The notes below the pieces were generated by a model. The model worked only from the letters and a program-made list of their open reading frames with translations, searched no databases and was not told the DNA's origin. A stretch of DNA of 45,120 nucleotides from Synechococcus sp. ARS1019. GTDB lineage: Bacteria; Cyanobacteriota; Cyanobacteriia; PCC-6307; Cyanobiaceae. Positions within the stretch are counted from its first letter, which is position 1. Each line of letters begins with the position of its first letter. This document shows positions 40,438 through 45,120 of the stretch, one piece after another. The DNA is taken from contig NZED01000052.1 in assembly GCA_002690325.1 (NCBI GenBank), positions 1 to 45,120 on the forward strand. Direction: 5' to 3'. A program made the position numbers and the translations under genes.

Positions 40438-41550
40438 ATGGCGGAGATGCCGCGCGTCACAATCGTTCTGGGGACGCGACCTGAGGCGATCAAACTGGCT
40501 CCTGTGATCCGAGCCTTTCAGGGGTGTGAGGTTTTAAGAACCCGTGTTGTGTTGACGGGTCAGCACCGCGAGATGGTGGCCCAAGTGATGGACCTCTTTG
40601 GCCTCAAGGCGGATTGTGATCTGGGGCTGATGGCTCCCCGGCAGACCTTGACTCATGTCACCTGTGGTGCGCTCCAGGGTCTACGAGACGAGTTTCAGGC
40701 GTACCCCCCTGGACTTGTGCTCGTACAAGGGGATACCACCACGGCCTTCGCCGCTGGACTCGCCGCCTTTTATGAGCAGATTCCCGTCGGACACGTCGAA
40801 GCTGGATTGCGTACCGACAATCTGTTCGACCCGTTCCCAGAAGAGGCGAACCGTCGATTGCTCTCCCAGATCGCCAGTCTCCATTTCGCACCGACTGCGA
40901 AAGCGGAGTCGAATCTTCAGGCGTCTGGAGTAATCGGGGATGTGACGGTCACGGGCAACACCGTGATTGATGCCTTGCTCCAAATGGCGGAATCCGCGCC
41001 AACTCTCGCGTTTGAGGAATTGGATTGGGAGCGTCAGCGCGTCATCCTGGCCACGGTCCACCGTCGGGAGAACTGGGGTGATCGCTTGCGTGACATTGCA
41101 TCCGGCATCCTTCAGATCCTCGAGCGTCACCCCGACACCGCGTTACTGCTCCCTCTGCATCGCAATCCGACGGTTCGTGAGCCACTTCAGGCTTTGCTAG
41201 GAGATCACCCCAGGGTCACTTTGACGGAGCCATTGGACTATGACCGGCTGGTGGCAGCGATGAAAGGGTGCACCCTGCTGTTGACCGATTCAGGGGGACT
41301 TCAGGAAGAAGCTCCGGCCCTGGGTAAGCCAGTTCTCGTTTTGCGTAAAACTACTGAACGTCCCGAGGCTGTGGATGCCGGAACCGCTCGGCTTGTGGGG
41401 ACAGATCCAGGCATCATCTTGGCTGAAGCCTCACGGTTGCTGACCGATCAGAGTGCCTATGACGCGATGTCGCGTGCCGTGAATCCCTTCGGCGATGGCC
41501 AGGCCAGTCAGAGAATTCTCAACCTTTGCCGATCCCATCTCGGGGTCTGA
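40438..41550 (+). CDS. wecB: UDP-N-acetylglucosamine 2-epimerase (non-hydrolysing type)
   Basis: 'VLGTRPEAIKLAPVIRAF', 'VVLTGQHREMVAQ', 'VQGDTTTAFAAGLAAFY', 'GHVEAGLRT', 'LTDSGGLQEEAPALGKPVLVLRKTTERPE'. Confidence 0.95.
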   Translation: MAEMPRVTIVLGTRPEAIKLAPVIRAFQGCEVLRTRVVLTGQHREMVAQVMDLFGLKADCDLGLMAPRQTLTHVTCGALQGLRDEFQAYPPGLVLVQGDTTTAFAAGLAAFYEQIPVGHVEAGLRTDNLFDPFPEEANRRLLSQIASLHFAPTAKAESNLQASGVIGDVTVTGNTVIDALLQMAESAPTLAFEELDWERQRVILATVHRRENWGDRLRDIASGILQILERHPDTALLLPLHRNPTVREPLQALLGDHPRVTLTEPLDYDRLVAAMKGCTLLLTDSGGLQEEAPALGKPVLVLRKTTERPEAVDAGTARLVGTDPGIILAEASRLLTDQSAYDAMSRAVNPFGDGQASQRILNLCRSHLGV

Positions 41551-42121
41551 CGCTGGTTTCAGTGCGGATGGCCTCTATCGCTGGTGGCTCAGGCGTCAGT
41601 GGGAGCCTCAGAAACGCCGCTTGATTTTCATTGGGCTCAACCCGTCGCGAGCGAATGCACGTCACGATGACCCCACGTTGCGGCGATTGATTGACTTTGC
41701 CGATCGCTGGGGCTTCGGTGACCTCGTTGTGCTCAATCTGTTCGCACGGATCTCTCCAGATCCGGCAGCCCTGCGTGTCGTCGGTGATCCTGTCGGCGCT
41801 AATGCGAATGCTGTGTTGTGGCACTGGGCGTCCCAGTGGTCCATGGATGCCTCCATTGATCTTTGGTGTGGATGGGGTGAGAAAGGTGCCTTTCTCCATC
41901 GCAGTCGACAGGTGCAGAACCTGTTGAATGCGCCGTGCCATCACCGTCAAAGCGAGTTGCCCCAGGAACGGGGCCCGTTGATGTTGGGCCTCACGCGAGG
42001 TGGCCAGCCACGTCATCCCCTCTATGCCGCCAAGGACAGACGTTTGGTGCCCCTGGTCTGGGCAGAGTCCTGCACGATCCGTCATCCTGAAACCAGGCTG
42101 CCGGTTTCCGATTCGTACTGA
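41495..42121 (+). CDS. DUF1643 domain protein
   Basis: 'RRLIFIGLNPSRANARHDDPTLRRLIDFADRWGFGDLVVLNLFA' typical of DUF1643; ATG lies 56 nt inside wecB. Confidence 0.88.
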   Translation: MARPVREFSTFADPISGSDAGFSADGLYRWWLRRQWEPQKRRLIFIGLNPSRANARHDDPTLRRLIDFADRWGFGDLVVLNLFARISPDPAALRVVGDPVGANANAVLWHWASQWSMDASIDLWCGWGEKGAFLHRSRQVQNLLNAPCHHRQSELPQERGPLMLGLTRGGQPRHPLYAAKDRRLVPLVWAESCTIRHPETRLPVSDSY

Positions 42122-42366
42122 TGTCTCGTACTCCACGTCGTTATGCCGTGCATCTCCATCTGCTCGGAGGTCAGACCGAACGGGTTAATTTCCCCAAGTT
42201 GGAAACGTTTCAGCAGTGGTATCAGGGGATCGTCAATGCCGAAGGCCAGGGTGGATTTGTGAATGTGCCGATCAGTGATCTTGAAGGTGAATATCTCGTT
42301 GTCCGTCCTGAGGCAGTGATCGGCGTTCGCGTGGAACCACAGTTTTCCTCTGTCGATGACGACTGA
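42121..42366 (+). CDS. Small conserved-looking hypothetical protein (81 aa)
   Basis: TGATG overlap with DUF1643 and ATG of the next gene inside its 3' end; 'YAVHLHLLGGQTERVNFPKLETFQQWYQG'. Confidence 0.7.
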   Translation: MSRTPRRYAVHLHLLGGQTERVNFPKLETFQQWYQGIVNAEGQGGFVNVPISDLEGEYLVVRPEAVIGVRVEPQFSSVDDD

Positions 42367-43624
42367 GGGTCTGGGTCTGCTTTGGGGAATCACGGTCTTT
42401 GCCGGTGCGACGGCGCGCCTCCTAGCCGCGTTGTCAGGACTACCCGGAGTGGTTTTGCTGTTGATCTCCGGTCTCTTGATCGGTCGATCAGGCCTCGGGC
42501 TCGTCGAGCCCCTGGATCTCGGCCAAGGGCTGGGGACGGTCGTTGGTCTCTTGGTCAGCCTGGTGCTGTTCGATGGCGGGCTCAACCTTCGCTTGCCCGG
42601 CAACACCATCAAGGCAACCGTTTTAAGGATTTCGTTGCTGCGTTTGTTGGTCTCCCTCGGGGCCGGCTGGATTGCAGCGCATTTCCTGGCTGGGTTGAGT
42701 TGGCCTGTCGCTGCTGTGTACAGCGCGATCGTTCTGGCGACTGGCCCGACTGTTGTCACCCCTTTGATCCGTCAGATCCGCCTGGCGGCTCCCTTGGGAG
42801 ATGTGCTCGAGGCAGAAGGCCTCGTGCTCGAGCCCATTGGCGCCGTATTGGCGTTGTTGTTATTAGAGCTTGTGCTCGGGGATCTGCACGGTTGGCGTGA
42901 ATTGATCGTTGGCTTGTTATCCCGCTTGGGTGGCGGTGTGCTGATGGGAGCCAGCGTCGGCTGGCTGTTGTCTGAGCTGCTGCGTCGTGTGAAGACCGAG
43001 CAGGGCAATGGGCTGCCGTTGCAGCTCAGTTTGGGGATGCTGTTTTTGATGTATGGGATCAGCGAATGGTTGTTGCCAGAATCCGGTCTGCCGGCCTCCG
43101 TTGCTGCTGGCTTCGTGGTGGGTCGTCGCCCCTCCAGTCAGGCTGAGGATCTAGACGATCTCATTCAGCAACTGGCTCAGCTGGCGATCACGATGATGTT
43201 TCCACTGCTCGCGGCTGACGTGTCATGGGCTGAACTCAGCCCGCTGGGTTGGGGAGGCATCAGCTGTGTGCTGGTGCTGATGCTGGTGGCGCGTCCGTTT
43301 GCTGTCAGTGTCGCCACAGTCGGTCTTCCTTTGGAACCTCAGCAACGTCTTTTTCTGGGGTGGTTGGCACCGCGGGGGATCGTGACAGCTGCCGTAGCAT
43401 CGTTGTTCTCGATTCGTCTCGAGCAGGCCGGCATCCTTGGTGCTGGTCGTCTGCAGGGCTTGGTTTTCCTCACCATCCTGATGACGGTTGGCCTTCAGGG
43501 ACTCACCGCTCAACCGCTAGCGCGTGCGTTGGGATTGGTCGCTGAAGACGAGTCTGATCAGGAGGAGAGTTCAGCTGAGGCAGCGCTTGATTCGCGCACG
43601 ATCGTCTCCGAGTCGGGCCAGTAA
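42356..43624 (+). CDS. Monovalent cation:proton antiporter (CPA1/NhaP-like)
   Basis: Multi-TM; '[10 protein letters not shown]', '[16 protein letters not shown]', '[17 protein letters not shown]', '[18 protein letters not shown]'. Confidence 0.92.
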   Translation: MTTEGLGLLWGITVFAGATARLLAALSGLPGVVLLLISGLLIGRSGLGLVEPLDLGQGLGTVVGLLVSLVLFDGGLNLRLPGNTIKATVLRISLLRLLVSLGAGWIAAHFLAGLSWPVAAVYSAIVLATGPTVVTPLIRQIRLAAPLGDVLEAEGLVLEPIGAVLALLLLELVLGDLHGWRELIVGLLSRLGGGVLMGASVGWLLSELLRRVKTEQGNGLPLQLSLGMLFLMYGISEWLLPESGLPASVAAGFVVGRRPSSQAEDLDDLIQQLAQLAITMMFPLLAADVSWAELSPLGWGGISCVLVLMLVARPFAVSVATVGLPLEPQQRLFLGWLAPRGIVTAAVASLFSIRLEQAGILGAGRLQGLVFLTILMTVGLQGLTAQPLARALGLVAEDESDQEESSAEAALDSRTIVSESGQ

Positions 43625-45004
43625 CGACCAGGTGGTGATCAAATCCGGGCCTTGCAGCTTGCCGAGAAGTGCCGCACGAAGGGATTTCATGATCACTCCT
43701 TTTTTGACTCCGGCACTTTTCGCGGCAGCACCGAGATAAGCCTGGGCCTGAGCTGGATCTGCTCCATCCCATGGGCTCTGCTCCAACCCCCCTAGAAGGG
43801 CGCTCAGTGCAGCTTTGGCACCGTCTTGATTGAGTTGTTGCTCGCCATCGGCTTCCAGGGGAGGTTCCGTAAAAAAAGGTCGGGCCTGTTCAACCCCGTC
43901 TTGGATCAAGGTGAGCGACGGTCCTAGCAACTGGCAAAGATCGTCGATCCAGCTTGGATCGTCGGGAAGGCTCCATGATTGCGCCAGCCAAAGGGGTTCA
44001 AGGGCTTCTTTGAGTTGTGGCGTGGTCCAATCGTGGAGAACTTGAGCGTTCAGCCAATTCAGCTTGTCCCAGTCGAAGCGTGCTCCGGCCTTGTTGACAC
44101 GATCGAAGCTGAACACCTCTGCCGCCTGCTTAAGCGTGAATCGTTCGTCCATCCCCTCTGGGACAGACCAGCCAAGCAAGGTCATGTAATTCGCAATGGC
44201 TTCAGCGGTGTATCCCAGTTCGCGGAAGTCATTAATGGATGTGACTCCATCCCGTTTGGACAATTTTCGGCCATCCGCATTCAGAATTAATGGGGCGTGG
44301 GCGAAGACCGGTTGGGGCAGACCGAGGGCTTCGTAGAGGAGAAGTTGTTTGGCTGTGTTCGCGATGTGATCTTCTCCACGGATTACATGGGTGATCTCCA
44401 TCGCAGCGTCATCAACCACCACAACAAGGTTGTAGAGGGGATCTCCGATTTGGTCGGCCGGAGCACGCCGGGCGATCACCATGTCACCCCCGAGGTCTGC
44501 GCCGCGCCATTGCATGGCCCCCCTGACGAGATCTTTCCACTGGATGCAGGCGTCGTCATCGATGCGGAAGCGAACGACGGCTTCGCGACCTTCAGCTTGG
44601 AAGGCCGACTCCTGCTCTGGAGTCAAATTGCGATGGCGGTTGTCGTAGCGGGGAGCTTGGTTTGCAGCCTTCTGGTTATCGCGCATGCTGGTTAGCTCGT
44701 CTTCGCTGGCGTAGCAGCGATAGGCCAGCCCGCGTTCGAGAAGCGTTTGGATCGCTGATCGATGCTCCTCAATGCGTTCGCTCTGGATGAGCGGATCTTC
44801 ATCCCAATCAATCCCAAGCCAAGACAGGCCCTCGAGAATGTTGGCGGTGAATTCCGGTTTGGATCGTTCCTTATCGGTGTCTTCAATCCTTAGGAGGAAT
44901 GTCCCCTTCTGGTAGCGGGCGTACAACCAGTTGAAAACAGCTGTCCTCGCTGTTCCAATATGCAGAGTGCCCGTTGGGCTCGGGGCCAGACGAACACGCA
45001 CCAT
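43571..45004 (-). CDS. gltX: Glutamyl-tRNA synthetase
   Basis: '[27 protein letters not shown]', '[13 protein letters not shown]', 'KLSKRDG'. Start set at MVRVRLAP, removing a leader that would run into the tRNA. Confidence 0.97.
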   Translation of the reverse strand: MVRVRLAPSPTGTLHIGTARTAVFNWLYARYQKGTFLLRIEDTDKERSKPEFTANILEGLSWLGIDWDEDPLIQSERIEEHRSAIQTLLERGLAYRCYASEDELTSMRDNQKAANQAPRYDNRHRNLTPEQESAFQAEGREAVVRFRIDDDACIQWKDLVRGAMQWRGADLGGDMVIARRAPADQIGDPLYNLVVVVDDAAMEITHVIRGEDHIANTAKQLLLYEALGLPQPVFAHAPLILNADGRKLSKRDGVTSINDFRELGYTAEAIANYMTLLGWSVPEGMDERFTLKQAAEVFSFDRVNKAGARFDWDKLNWLNAQVLHDWTTPQLKEALEPLWLAQSWSLPDDPSWIDDLCQLLGPSLTLIQDGVEQARPFFTEPPLEADGEQQLNQDGAKAALSALLGGLEQSPWDGADPAQAQAYLGAAAKSAGVKKGVIMKSLRAALLGKLQGPDLITTWSLLARLGDDRARIKRCLS

Positions 45005-45026
45005 GGAGTGGCTTGGGGGTTGGAAC

Positions 45027-45099
45027 GGGACCGACGGGATTCGAACCCGCAACTTCCGCCGTGACAGGGCGGTGCTCTAACCGGTTGAACTACGGTCCC
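45027..45099 (-). tRNA. tRNA-Asp (GUC anticodon)
   Basis: Reverse complement GGGACCGTAGTTCAACCGGTTAGAGCACCGCCCTGTCACGGCGGAAGTTGCGGGTTCGAATCCCGTCGGTCCC; anticodon loop CTGTCAC; 3' CCA not encoded. Confidence 0.96.
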
Positions 45100-45120
45100 A
45101 GATCGGATTCAGATCGACGG

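Noticed and set aside
42082-42759. 225-aa minus-strand ORF across the small ORF and antiporter 5' end
   Set aside because: Antisense shadow; Pro/Arg/Ser-rich with no recognisable domain.

Overview
This window looks like a compact, gene-dense core-genome segment of a marine picocyanobacterium (Synechococcus-like). Evidence for this is psaF/psaJ, petA/petC, ndhB, an Hli protein, cyAbrB, a cobT-like TIGR00303 protein and cobM together. I support about 50 protein-coding genes and two tRNAs (Val-CAC, Asp-GUC). I saw no CRISPR array, insertion sequence, prophage or defence island. Main blocks: (1) a truncated histidine kinase and a receiver-only response regulator overlapping tail to tail; (2) an orphan ABC ATPase and ndhB; (3) topA, lipoprotein, DUF2232 membrane protein, TIGR00303/CobT-like and binding-protein-like lipoprotein, all with overlapping junctions; (4) ribE, cyAbrB and divergent ctaCDE / ctaAB plus an ABC-2 exporter; (5) nanE and a stand-alone groEL with a long Gly-Met-rich tail; (6) fabG, TrkA-type K+ channel, GT9, ispD, S66 peptidase, ubiA, ppx and rodZ-like; (7) cobM, lgt, petA, petC, DUF3067 and tatC; (8) NFACT, gmk, psaJ, psaF, tsaD, hli and pilT; (9) wecB, DUF1643, a small ORF, an Na+/H+ antiporter and gltX. 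psaJ and hli are real genes missing from the supplied ORF track because they are under 60 aa. I did not find a clearly undescribed multi-gene system. The leads most worth checking are the DUF2232/CobT-like/binding-protein chain, the pervasive convergent 3' overlaps, a 17-bp frameshifting direct repeat in the K+ channel gene, DUF3067 between petC and tatC, and tRNA-Asp directly upstream of gltX. All product calls come from reading protein motifs by eye; no database search was run.
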